Below, in pieces: positions 18,143 to 27,052 of a stretch of 64,000 bases of DNA (within the stretch, counting starts at the first letter, position 1; each line of letters opens with the position of its first letter). Made by a program: the position numbers and the translations under genes. The notes beneath the pieces were generated by a model that did not search any database, was not told the DNA's origin, and saw nothing but the letters and a program-made list of their open reading frames with translations. The stretch is from NCBI GenBank assembly GCA_963796325.1, contig CAWCLF010000001.1, positions 2,604,001-2,668,000 on the forward strand, in the 5' to 3' direction. The stretch comes from CAVYGN01 sp963796325. GTDB lineage: Bacteria > Spirochaetota > Brevinematia > Brevinematales > JAOACQ01.

Positions 18143-19153
18143 ATGAAATCGACAATTTACATATTCAATAGCGGCGTTCTCAAGCGCGAGAACGATACGA
18201 TCCTCTTCGAACAGGAAAACCCCGAAACCGGGGAAATTATAAAAAAATTCATACCCGTCGAAAACGTAAAGGATATATTCATTTTCGGCGAGGTGACCCT
18301 CAACAAGCGCCTTCTCGAGTTCCTGACTCAAAAGGAGATCATGATCGCTTTTTTTAACTATTACGATTACTATATCGGAGCTTATTACCCCCGCGAGCAT
18401 TATAATTCGGGGTATATGATATTGAAGCAGGCCGGGCATTACATGGACGCATCGCAGCGGTTATGCCTTGCTAAAAAGTTCGTCGAAGGGGCGGCCGGGA
18501 ACAGCATTAAAGTTCTGAAATACTACAACAGGAGGGAAAAGGACCTGGAGGCCGCCGTCGGGGAAATGGAAGAGATGGTCCCGCTGATCGCCGGAGAGAA
18601 GGATATCGAAGGACTGATGGCCCTAGAGGGTAAAATCAAAAAAACATATTACAGTACGTTCAATACTATCCTTTCAAGCCCGGGATTTGAATTCAGCAGC
18701 CGCTCCAAACGCCCTCCTCAGGACAACATTAACGCCCTTATCAGTTTTTCCAATTCGATGATCTACACCGCCGTTCTCTCTGAAATTTATCAAACGCACC
18801 TGGACCCGCGGATCGGCTTTCTCCACGCCTCGAATTTCCGGAGGTTTTCGCTTAACCTGGACGTGGCCGAGATATTCAAGGTTGTTATCGGGGACCGCTG
18901 CATTTTCTCATTGATAAACAGGAATGTAATAACAGGGGACGACTTCGAGAAATCCCTGAACGGCATTGTTTTGAACGACAGGGGGCGCAGAAAGTTCCTT
19001 GAACACCTGGAGGAAAGGTATAAGGATACGATCAGGCATTTCAAACTGAAAAAGGATGTGAGTTACCGGAGGCTTATCCGTCTGGAGCTTTATAAAATAG
19101 AAAAACATCTGATGGGAGAAGAGAACTACGAGCCTTTCGTAATGGAATGGTAA
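18143..19153 (+). CDS. cas1: Cas1 integrase
   Basis: Cas1 with Cas2 inserts new spacers at the leader end of the array. The 336-residue protein starts MKSTIYIFNSGVLKRENDT and has the type I-B Cas1 pattern: an N-terminal beta domain, then YYSTFN, a helical catalytic domain with FLHASNFRRFSLNLDVAEIFK (conserved His and Asp metal ligands), and HLEERYK. The GGGGGGT ribosome site is just upstream. The frame is intact. Confidence 0.95.
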   Translation: MKSTIYIFNSGVLKRENDTILFEQENPETGEIIKKFIPVENVKDIFIFGEVTLNKRLLEFLTQKEIMIAFFNYYDYYIGAYYPREHYNSGYMILKQAGHYMDASQRLCLAKKFVEGAAGNSIKVLKYYNRREKDLEAAVGEMEEMVPLIAGEKDIEGLMALEGKIKKTYYSTFNTILSSPGFEFSSRSKRPPQDNINALISFSNSMIYTAVLSEIYQTHLDPRIGFLHASNFRRFSLNLDVAEIFKVVIGDRCIFSLINRNVITGDDFEKSLNGIVLNDRGRRKFLEHLEERYKDTIRHFKLKKDVSYRRLIRLELYKIEKHLMGEENYEPFVMEW

Positions 19154-19191
19154 TTAATAAAATATAGAATAATTTAAGAAGGAACATTATC

Positions 19192-19458
19192 ATGTTTATC
19201 ATACTTTATTACGATATCGCCGAAAACCGGGTCGCTAAAATGCTCAAACGCTGCCGCAAATATCTCGAATGGGTCCAGAATTCGGTTTTCGAGGGTGAAC
19301 TGTCGGATGCAGGCTATGAAGAGATGATATCGGACCTTCGTAAAGTCATGAACGATAAAGAAGGCGACTCTCTGGTTATTTATAAATTCAGGACCATGCA
19401 GTACAGCGAACGAAAAGTTTACGGAAAGGATAAAAAGGCGGACATTACCTTCTTATAA
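19192..19458 (+). CDS. cas2: Cas2
   Basis: The structural partner of Cas1. An 88-residue ferredoxin-fold protein starting MFIILYYDIAENR, where the YDI motif contains the conserved first-strand Asp, followed by QNSVFEGEL and SLVIYKFR. AAGGAAC precedes the ATG. It starts 39 bp after cas1 and is followed by the array leader. Confidence 0.95.
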   Translation: MFIILYYDIAENRVAKMLKRCRKYLEWVQNSVFEGELSDAGYEEMISDLRKVMNDKEGDSLVIYKFRTMQYSERKVYGKDKKADITFL

Positions 19459-19605
19459 CAATCTGTCGATGGAGGATGATGTAAAAAAGGCCGTATTTCG
19501 ACAGCAACAGCCGCCTTTTATATTCGCCCTGGCATTGATTTCATCCGGCAAAAAATATATAATGAAATAATCTCAAAAAGGAGGGCTTATACTCAAAAAA
19601 ACGGG
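19459..19605 (+). promoter_or_regulatory. CRISPR leader with promoter
   Basis: The 147 bp between the cas2 stop and the first repeat are A-rich near the array, as leaders usually are. TTGATT (19535-19540), 17 bp and TATAAT (19558-19563) make a convincing promoter reading into the array, with a start expected near 19570. The perfect terminal repeats at this end and the degenerate repeat at the far end support this leader assignment. Confidence 0.8.
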
Positions 19606-21427
19606 CTTTTTACGCTACCTATGAGGAATTGAAACTTAATCAAACAGTTCGATAATCTCAGATATCCGGCGTCTTTTTACGCTACCTATGAGGAATTGAA
19701 ACCTATACTCAGGCTCCGTCATATACGGTCACATGTGACTTTTTACGCTACCTATGAGGAATTGAAACACCGATAAGTCATTTTATATAGGGCCTGGCAT
19801 CGCACTTTTTACGCTACCTATGAGGAATTGAAACTACCACGATATATTATATCTGTCAATATGTCCACCTCTTTTTACGCTACCTATGAGGAATTGAAAC
19901 TATTCCCGTCCGTCAGGGCCTTTGCTGTCGATCAGCTTTTTACGCTACCTATGAGGAATTGAAACTCCGGCTCCTCTCGCAGGAGTCGACCGCACAGATC
20001 CCTTTTTACGCTACCTATGAGGAATTGAAACTATTCCCGTCCGTCAGGGCCTTTGCTGTCGATCAGCTTTTTACGCTACCTATGAGGAATTGAAACTCCG
20101 GCTCCTCTCGCAGGAGTCGACCGCACAGATCCCTTTTTACGCTACCTATGAGGAATTGAAACTTGTAATTGGATATGCCTTATGTGCCGGATCGAAAAAC
20201 TTTTTACGCTACCTATGAGGAATTGAAACTCGCGTAACTATGCCAGCTCGATCAAACGGATGCTCAGCTTTTTACGCTACCTATGAGGAATTGAAACCGG
20301 TCATGTTGATATAATCGCTGAAAGGCTGGTCGAGCTTTTTACGCTACCTATGAGGAATTGAAACCTTACATACAGGGCGCTTGACGGCAGTGATATTCAG
20401 CTTTTTACGCTACCTATGAGGAATTGAAACTAAATATGACAGTGGAAACTCTTTGAAAGGATTTCCCTTTTTACGCTACCTATGAGGAATTGAAACCCGT
20501 GCCCTTTCAACATTAATTGTCGGATGTACTGTACTTTTTACGCTACCTATGAGGAATTGAAACCTCCAGTATATGTCGAGGTCGAAGTCGTCCCGAATGC
20601 TTTTTACGCTACCTATGAGGAATTGAAACAAAATCTTGAGATAGCGGGAAAATCGAAAATACAGGCACTTTTTACGCTACCTATGAGGAATTGAAACACA
20701 CATAAAGAATTTACACCGCTGTCCGCCAGTTACTTTTTACGCTACCTATGAGGAATTGAAACTGCGGTTCTCCGGACTCTTGCCGAGGATCCATTTCGAA
20801 CTTTTTACGCTACCTATGAGGAATTGAAACCCTGACGACAGACACCGAATATAAAATGGCGGGCGCCTTTTTACGCTACCTATGAGGAATTGAAACTGCG
20901 ATCAACGGCGAAACTCTCTACAATGCCGTGATACTTTTTACGCTACCTATGAGGAATTGAAACTCAAACACATTGATGAATTGAATATGTGAGAATGTGC
21001 TTTTTACGCTACCTATGAGGAATTGAAACTTACGGTCCTGGCGGGACAACAAAACATTTCCGCTACTTTTTACGCTACCTATGAGGAATTGAAACTTTGA
21101 TAAGGTGAATATGGAATGGACAAAAAAACATCCTTTTTACGCTACCTATGAGGAATTGAAACATGATTTCCCACAATGCTATCAGCGAAGTTGGGATTCT
21201 TTTTACGCTACCTATGAGGAATTGAAACTCCTCTCCGTCATTCAGGGGTTTGATTGTCGGCTCCTTTTTACGCTACCTATGAGGAATTGAAACCACAGAA
21301 ACAGACGAGCCCGTATAATACCACTCTCGACTTTTTACGCTACCTATGAGGAATTGAAACTCCATTTCAAGGATTAATAATAGGTGAAATTCATAGACTT
21401 TTTACGCTACCTATGAGGAATTTATCA
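19606..21427 (+). CRISPR. Type I-B CRISPR array, 28 repeats and 27 spacers
   Basis: Thirty-bp repeats (first 19606-19635) begin CTTTTTACGC and end GAATTGAAAC, so Cas6 cleavage would leave the ATTGAAAC handle typical of type I-B. Repeats recur every 65-68 bp; spacers are 35-38 bp. Repeats appear identical except the last (21398-21427), which loses the final five bases of the consensus and marks the old end. The block 19871-20001 (two repeats, two spacers) is repeated exactly at 20002-20132, so there are 25 distinct spacers. Confidence 0.98.
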
Positions 21428-21487
21428 CAAAATTCGTACCGCCACGAATTAGGAGGTTTTTCTGTTTTGAAATTATTTTTCAAATTA

Positions 21488-21889
21488 TTAATAATGTAAA
21501 TATCTACAGATAACATCTACCCCGTATTTTGAAAATTGCCCGTCCATGGAAATAATGGGCATATTTTCCAGAATCGATTGAGCTATAAGCATCCTGTCGA
21601 AAGGATCTTTGTGAAGCAAAGGCAGACTGCATAATGCAAGAGCATGATAAAGATACAGCTGGAGGACCTGGATCTGATTGTTTTCAAGTAATTCAGGAAT
21701 ATAAACTTCAGGCGTTAAAGGCAAAACCAGTTTTCCCAGCCGATACTTTATCGAAATTTCCCATGCGGAAGCGGTTGAAAAAAATATTTCGTTCCCTGCA
21801 TCTTCGATTATTTCCCTCGCTCTTTGTGAAAGATTCTCATCAAAAGCTGCCCACCAGAGCAGAACATGGGGATCAACCAGGCTCTTCAT
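21488..21889 (-). CDS. VapC-like PIN-domain toxin without adjacent antitoxin
   Basis: A 133-residue PIN nuclease. It has the first acidic residue in MKSLVDPHVLLWW, Glu in SAWEISIKYRLGKL, Asp in HKDPFDRMLIAQ and the final Asp in IISMDGQF, all expected for Mg2+-dependent RNA cleavage. The usual DTH at the start is DPH here. The ATG at 21889 is chosen; the longer frame overlaps the MFS gene. VapC normally follows its antitoxin gene, but only 25 bp separate this start from the end of the MFS gene, so no antitoxin is present in cis. Confidence 0.85.
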   Translation of the reverse strand: MKSLVDPHVLLWWAAFDENLSQRAREIIEDAGNEIFFSTASAWEISIKYRLGKLVLPLTPEVYIPELLENNQIQVLQLYLYHALALCSLPLLHKDPFDRMLIAQSILENMPIISMDGQFSKYGVDVICRYLHY

Positions 21890-21914
21890 GGACTTGGTCC
21901 CCGGCAAGGAAATG

Positions 21915-23168
21915 TCAGGGCATCTCCCGGAAAATCCCGGCCTTATTGCCCACCCCGATAAGATTAAGGACCGCAAGCATGATAAAAACGCCGAGGCCCA
22001 GGATAATAAAGCATGTTTTTATTCCGAAAGCCCCGGACAGGCTCCCGGAAATGAGGTTGCCGAATGGAGTGGTCCCGGCATTGACAAGGAAATATGCGCT
22101 CACCGCCCTGGACCTGTATTGATCCTTCGAGTTTAGCTGGATCGTCGAATTTGCCGTCGTAAGGAACGACACGGTTAAAAATCCGGTTAGAGCAAGCAAT
22201 GCTGCGGCAAGTAAATAGCTTTTATTAAGACCTATCGCTATGAAAACTGCTGAAACAGCGAAAGCTGCAGTATTCAGGATGATATTTTTCGGACCCGATC
22301 TGCTTCTTGCCGCGACGATAAGGGCGCCAAAAAGGGATCCGACCCCCATGCTGGACATTAAAAATCCGAAGCTCGTTTCTCCCAGATTCAATCCTTCCCT
22401 GGTCAGAACAGGCACTAAAACGTTGAAGTTCATGATAAAAGTCCCGATTATAAAAACAGCGAGAATAGTGCTTAAAAGTAGTTTTTCAGAAATGATATAT
22501 TTCAATCCGTCGCCGATCTCATGAAGAATATTTTTTTCCGGTTTCGACCTGTAACAGTGTTCGGGCTTGATAAAAAAGAGCCCGCAAATCACAGGGATGA
22601 AACTCACCGCATTGAAGAGGAAGCATAACCCGGTCCCGAAACCGGCCATTATTAATCCGGCAATTGCGGGGCCCGCAATGCGGGCGCCGTTGAATATGGC
22701 GGAATTGAGGCCTATCGCGTTCATAAGGTCTTTTTTCCCGACCATTTCGATAACAAATGTCTGGCGGGCCGGCATATCGATTGCGTTTATGAGCCCCAAA
22801 AAAGCTGCGATTATTACAAGGTGCCAGTACTGCACGAGGTTTGTAAATACCAGGACCGATAGGATGAGGGCTGCCGCCGCAAGGCTGATCTGAGTAAATA
22901 TTATTATTTTTTTCTTTTCGAACCTGTCGATAGAAGCCCCGACGAATAATGACAGGAAAAGTATCGGGGTAAACTGCAGAGCTCCTATAACTCCAAGCAG
23001 GAACGGCGATTTAGTTATCGTATATGCCAGCCACGGCAGACTGATAGTCTGCATCCAGCTCCCGATAAGGGAAATGATCTGGCCGCCCCAGAATATCCTG
23101 AAATTCCTGTCAGTCAGAGAATGATAATTTTTTTTAATATATCCCTTGGTAATTTCAACTATCTGCAT
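21915..23168 (-). CDS. MFS transporter (MFS_3/EntS-like)
   Basis: A 417-residue inner-membrane protein with about 12 hydrophobic segments. The conserved LTDRNFRIFWGGQIISLIGSW start and the loop-2/3 motif GASIDRFEKKKI are of the MFS_3 exporter group (EntS-type). Substrate unknown. It begins 7 bp after the stop of the thioredoxin-reductase-like gene, so the two are probably one transcript, possibly extending to the PIN gene. Confidence 0.88.
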   Translation of the reverse strand: MQIVEITKGYIKKNYHSLTDRNFRIFWGGQIISLIGSWMQTISLPWLAYTITKSPFLLGVIGALQFTPILFLSLFVGASIDRFEKKKIIIFTQISLAAAALILSVLVFTNLVQYWHLVIIAAFLGLINAIDMPARQTFVIEMVGKKDLMNAIGLNSAIFNGARIAGPAIAGLIMAGFGTGLCFLFNAVSFIPVICGLFFIKPEHCYRSKPEKNILHEIGDGLKYIISEKLLLSTILAVFIIGTFIMNFNVLVPVLTREGLNLGETSFGFLMSSMGVGSLFGALIVAARSRSGPKNIILNTAAFAVSAVFIAIGLNKSYLLAAALLALTGFLTVSFLTTANSTIQLNSKDQYRSRAVSAYFLVNAGTTPFGNLISGSLSGAFGIKTCFIILGLGVFIMLAVLNLIGVGNKAGIFREMP

Positions 23169-23175
23169 ATTAGAA

Positions 23176-24084
23176 TCATGCGGCCTGGCCGAGCCTCCTC
23201 ATGTATTTTAAAGCTGACAGAGCGGCGGTCGCTCCTTCTCCCGCCGCAACCACGGCCTGCAGGCTTCCGCATGTTATATCGCCTGCCGCATAGACTCCCG
23301 GAATATTGGTTTCCATATTCCTGTTGACGGAAACGCAGTCCTTTTCGTTAAATTCTATTCCGGTTTCTTTTAACAGTGTGCCCGAAGGAATATCTGCGAT
23401 GATGAAGAGGGCGGAAACCCGGATCGGATATTCCCCGTTACCGGTTTTTATTATAATTTCACTCAGAACATCATCGCCGGTCGCCTCGATAATTTCGGCG
23501 CCGTTGATGACATTTATTCCGCTTCCCTGTATTGACCCGGCGGTCCCCTTGATTTCCTTCGAACTATACAGGAGAGTTACGGCGCAGCCCAATCCGGCAA
23601 GCATCAGGGCATCGTCAGCGGCTTCATCATCAGGTCCGTATACCGCGACCTTTTTACCCCTGTAAAAAGCCCCGTCGCAGACTGCACAGTAGGATAATCC
23701 CCTGCCCAGGAATTTTTCCTCGTTTATTATTCTTTTTTTGCTCACTCCCCTGCCCATGGCTAACAGGACGGTGTCAGCTTCGATCACCTCATTCCTTGTG
23801 CTGATCATTTTCGGATTACTTTCGAGGTTGAGGGCCAGTGCGTCGCCCATAATAAACGATGTGCCGAAATTCTTCGCCTGTTTTTCGATTTTTTCAAGCA
23901 GCAAAGTCCCCGGAACGGATTCGAACCCGGGATAATTCTCGATCATGTGCCCAAGCTCAAGGTGCGACTTCGATTTACCCTTTAGTACAATCGTCTTTTT
24001 GCCCGCCCTCGCGGTATAAATCGCCGCTGAAAGTCCTGCCGGTCCCGCTCCGATTATTGCGATTTCCGCTTTCATTTCATTCAT
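23176..24084 (-). CDS. trxB: Thioredoxin reductase-like FAD/NAD(P)H disulfide reductase
   Basis: A 302-residue class II pyridine nucleotide-disulfide oxidoreductase. FAD motif IIGAGPAGLSAAIYTARAG near the start, redox-active CAVC in SYCAVCDGAFYRGKK, NAD(P)H-binding AVYGPDDEAADDA (looser than the usual GGGxxA), and the C-terminal FAD motif VYAAGDITCG. It would pass electrons from NAD(P)H to thioredoxin or a similar protein. The start is ATG 24084 or 24075; no strong ribosome site separates them. No thioredoxin gene is nearby. Confidence 0.87.
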   Translation of the reverse strand: MNEMKAEIAIIGAGPAGLSAAIYTARAGKKTIVLKGKSKSHLELGHMIENYPGFESVPGTLLLEKIEKQAKNFGTSFIMGDALALNLESNPKMISTRNEVIEADTVLLAMGRGVSKKRIINEEKFLGRGLSYCAVCDGAFYRGKKVAVYGPDDEAADDALMLAGLGCAVTLLYSSKEIKGTAGSIQGSGINVINGAEIIEATGDDVLSEIIIKTGNGEYPIRVSALFIIADIPSGTLLKETGIEFNEKDCVSVNRNMETNIPGVYAAGDITCGSLQAVVAAGEGATAALSALKYMRRLGQAA

Positions 24085-24238
24085 AATTTTTATCCGTATA
24101 CTCTTTTCATGAATATTCGAGCCGATCAATTTAATAATAAAATATCCGGTCAATTACGTCAATTAAATCCCTCCCCATTATCCTAAGCTGATCGATTCTT
24201 TTTTGGATGATAAGACAAAAACCATGTTAAAATAAAGA

Positions 24239-24294
24239 GGGGCAAGGAAATGTTTAGCGACCTTCCCTGCCCCTAATAAACACCTAACAGGTGT
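24239..24294 (+). promoter_or_regulatory. Two stem-loops upstream of the transposase start
   Basis: GGGGCAAGGAA (24239-24249) pairs with TTCCCTGCCCC (24263-24273) with one wobble, and ACACCT (24280-24285) pairs with AGGTGT (24289-24294). Together they sit between the IS tip and the transposase ATG at 24314. Such hairpins often block read-through transcription or translation into a transposase. The same hairpins occur in the second copy. Confidence 0.5.
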
Positions 24295-24313
24295 AAAAAG
24301 TGGTTGTCTAATT

Positions 24314-25717
24314 ATGAAACAATTACATGAAAATCTCAAAAAGAACGCAAATGAAATAGTGGATATCGGAATAACAAACGACAGCTTATCCGGGAGAGGC
24401 GGTTTAGCTTTCATACTCCGTTATCTAAAGAAAATCAATATAATACCCGGGATTTGCGAAGTATTTAAAGGTGTAAGAAAAAGCAGGAAAGGCAAGGATA
24501 TCGGGAAAATCATAAGCCAATTGATGTTCTACTTTATGGACGGAAGCAAACAGACAATGACAAGATTCGACGAATTATCGGATAACGAAGGATACAGGAA
24601 GACAATCGAGACATCGAATAAGGATATGTGTTCCTCGCATACTATGAAAAGGTTTTTTAACATCGCAAGTAGTGCTATGTTTAAAAAGCTCCAGACTATT
24701 CTTTTACAACTTTTCATCTGGAGACTGAGAGTTGAAAAGCCAAAGATTGTGATCCTGGGAATAGACACCATGGTGCTTGATAATAATGACGCGAAGAAAA
24801 GAGAAGGCGTGAGCCCGACCTATAAAAAGGTAAACGGTTATCACCCTTTGCATATTTACTGGAAAAACTATGTTGTAAACATGGCTTTTCATGAAGGCAG
24901 CGAAGCCCCAAATCATGATAACGACCTGTTCGATTCGATAGAGGCGACGGTAAAGATAATCAGGAAAAAATACAACCATAAAATCCAGATTATTGTAGTA
25001 TCCGATTGCGGATTTTCAGATCAGAAATATTTCAAGTTCATGGATTCCTTGAAAGTGTATTTCATCTGCGGAGCAAAAATACTCGATTCGATCAAGCTGA
25101 AATTGATGCTGACACTTCCGAGAGAATGGGATAAATTCGAATACAGGCTTGAAAGCGGGGTAAGGCATTCCAATACGATAGAGTATCTTGATTTTAGGGA
25201 CAAGCGTGACAGGTGGAAAAAAGACTATAGGGCCATATACATGAAGCAGGCCGATATCGACGGAGAGTTGCACCTTGAGTTTGACAGGCCCGAAACCTTG
25301 ATCTACACCAATCTCGAAATCAAGGATGGGATAAAGAAGATAGGATTTAGGAAGTATCTTAAAGCGGAAGAAATAATCAGACTTTATCGAATGCGAGCTA
25401 AGGACGAACTTGTAAACCGGGGCCTGAAAGAATTTTCCGATGAAACGCTGCCGTTCAAAAGCTTCGATTCTAACGGAGTATATTACTATTTATCGCTGAT
25501 ATCGTATGATCTAATGGCGGCATTTCAGAAAGATGTTCTTTCTCCGATAATCCCTGCTTGCAGTTATCCGGACACGGTAAGACGTCTGTTTATCGATATA
25601 GCCGGAAAGATAGTAAAAACCGGAGGAAGGATCGTTATTAAGTTTCGCATTGAAATAATAAAGCAACTGAATCTGTTTGAACTGTGGAAAAGATGCGCGG
25701 CGGCAAGTCCCTTTTAG
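24314..25717 (+). CDS. IS1380-like DDE transposase
   Basis: A 467-residue transposase. Asp residues in ILGIDTMVLDNNDAKK and IIVVSDCGFSDQKYF fit the first two DDE positions, and the segment LYRMRAKDELVNRGLKEFSDETLPF supplies a Glu in the usual helical position (the YREKI-like region). SPTYKKVNGYHPL resembles the IS1380/IS4 group. The frame is intact in this copy, so it could act on both copies. Family assignment is by pattern; IS4-like is the alternative. Confidence 0.85.
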   Translation: MKQLHENLKKNANEIVDIGITNDSLSGRGGLAFILRYLKKINIIPGICEVFKGVRKSRKGKDIGKIISQLMFYFMDGSKQTMTRFDELSDNEGYRKTIETSNKDMCSSHTMKRFFNIASSAMFKKLQTILLQLFIWRLRVEKPKIVILGIDTMVLDNNDAKKREGVSPTYKKVNGYHPLHIYWKNYVVNMAFHEGSEAPNHDNDLFDSIEATVKIIRKKYNHKIQIIVVSDCGFSDQKYFKFMDSLKVYFICGAKILDSIKLKLMLTLPREWDKFEYRLESGVRHSNTIEYLDFRDKRDRWKKDYRAIYMKQADIDGELHLEFDRPETLIYTNLEIKDGIKKIGFRKYLKAEEIIRLYRMRAKDELVNRGLKEFSDETLPFKSFDSNGVYYYLSLISYDLMAAFQKDVLSPIIPACSYPDTVRRLFIDIAGKIVKTGGRIVIKFRIEIIKQLNLFELWKRCAAASPF

Positions 25718-26074
25718 TAAAGAGTAAGAGCATCTAAAAATACAGGGATAACTGCGTTTTAAATTAATTATATGCTGAGATTTTTTGAAATGTTAGTTCC
25801 GCCAGGGTGACAAAATCATAAAAAATAACGAAATAGTAAAATTCCTGCATGACCGACGTTAAAACCCGTCGATTTTATTTTCTCGATAAATAGAATCGCT
25901 CAATTTAGGATTATGCCGGGCCGGGCATTATCGATTTAAACAAACTCTTTTTTTGACTTTAAAGGAAAAACAAGTCAGAATTACAAACCTTTCATTTAAT
26001 AATTTCATAATCAATATTCTGAGAAAAACGTTCCATAGAAACCCCGCAGTATTTTATATATATAGAGGCATGTA

Positions 26075-26371
26075 ATGGTGGAAAAAAGAAGTTTCGAAAG
26101 GAAGAGGATTGAAATCAGCTCCTTTTACGAGTGGAACGGCATAAAATGCCCATGCAGCATCGTAGATATCACATCCGAGGGAATCGGCCTCCTGGTCAAA
26201 GGCTGCCTTGCATTAGGAGATACAATCAACCTGAAACTGGGAAACGAAAATATTACAGTCAGCGTCGTAAGGGTTAACGGTTCCAATATAGGGACAAGAT
26301 ATAAAGATATTCCGGAAAACCAGCTTAATTATATTCTTAATTTCGAGATGCAGCTGTCGAAGCAGGCCTGA
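26075..26371 (+). CDS. PilZ-domain protein (probable c-di-GMP receptor)
   Basis: A 98-residue single-domain protein. Both c-di-GMP binding motifs are visible: RSFERKR at the N-terminus (RxxxR) and DITSEGIGL (D/NxSxxG). With no output domain it is expected to act by binding a partner protein. It starts 165 bp after the IS end, and the IS may have displaced its original upstream region. Confidence 0.88.
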   Translation: MVEKRSFERKRIEISSFYEWNGIKCPCSIVDITSEGIGLLVKGCLALGDTINLKLGNENITVSVVRVNGSNIGTRYKDIPENQLNYILNFEMQLSKQA

Positions 26372-26378
26372 AACGGTT

Positions 26379-27026
26379 TTATTCAAGCGTATCAACGATC
26401 CAGGGGGAACCCAGAGAACCCCTCAAACCTTCGAAACGGATCAGAACTCCGTCGCTTTTCCTGATCCAGTATCTGGAGTTGTAAAGTAGCGCAGGCACAC
26501 CCTTGATCGTCTCTATCGTTTTATAAGTTTCGACTTTCGATCCGTTCCAATCGATATTTTCTATTTTATCGATCTTTACATCAAAATAAAAAAGCTCTCC
26601 GTTATCGGGATTGATCGAAACGATCTGGATAGGATCCGTTTTACCGCTATCGACCAGGGAGAGCCAGCATACGATCATGGTCCGGTCCCAGATTACCCGG
26701 ATATTTGTGTATTCATGAAGGATTGATTTGCCGTTTATCGATCCTGTAACAGTTATCGTGCCGCCGGTTTTAACAGCCTTTAATTTTGTCCCGTTCACGA
26801 AATGAATATAATCCCATTCGGTAGTTTCCATGTTTTCAGTCCTGACAAGGTCATGGTGCATTTCAACCTTGTTGGAATAGATAAAATCGATTTCCGGTCC
26901 GTTGGTTTCATAAGAAACCAGGGATTCTACCGGGTTCTTGCCGATCAAGGTTTTAAATTCATAATCAGTAAATCCGAAAATGGGAAAAACGATAGTAATA
27001 ATGACTGCAATAAAGGATAACCTCAT
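26379..27026 (-). CDS. Secreted protein of unknown function
   Basis: A 215-residue protein with an N-terminal hydrophobic export signal (MRLSFIAVIITIVFPIFGFTDY). GGAGAATAT precedes the ATG at 27026, which is preferred over the longer frame from 27083. The mature part is beta-rich and ends with the segment YWIRKSDGVLIRFEGLRG, a pattern like periplasmic beta-sandwich proteins of the LolA/DUF3108 type, though no family is certain. It follows the FecR-type lipoprotein gene by 26 bp, so the pair is probably one operon. Confidence 0.65.
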   Translation of the reverse strand: MRLSFIAVIITIVFPIFGFTDYEFKTLIGKNPVESLVSYETNGPEIDFIYSNKVEMHHDLVRTENMETTEWDYIHFVNGTKLKAVKTGGTITVTGSINGKSILHEYTNIRVIWDRTMIVCWLSLVDSGKTDPIQIVSINPDNGELFYFDVKIDKIENIDWNGSKVETYKTIETIKGVPALLYNSRYWIRKSDGVLIRFEGLRGSLGSPWIVDTLE

Positions 27027-27052
27027 ATATTCTCCTGCATTCTGCCGGGTTT

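Larger units (their letters stand above)
24181..25910 (+). mobile_element. Insertion sequence, intact copy (IS1380-like, 1,730 bp)
   Basis: A second, 1-bp shorter copy at 59352-61080 defines the borders. The tips are imperfect inverted repeats: TCCTAAGCTGATCGATTCT at the left, and the complement of the right end starts TCCTAAATTGAGCGATTCT. TTA flanks both sides (24178-24180 and 25911-25913), and GTA flanks the other copy, suggesting a 3-bp target duplication. Different tips make it unrelated to the element in cas3. It carries one transposase gene. Confidence 0.9.

Noticed and set aside
21105..21290. A 61-codon frame inside the CRISPR array
   Set aside because: It is made of repeats and spacers; the translated product repeats the same peptide.
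19636..21397. Spacers that target sequences in this window
   Set aside because: I saw no match by eye outside the duplicated block, but I could not search systematically, so nothing is claimed.
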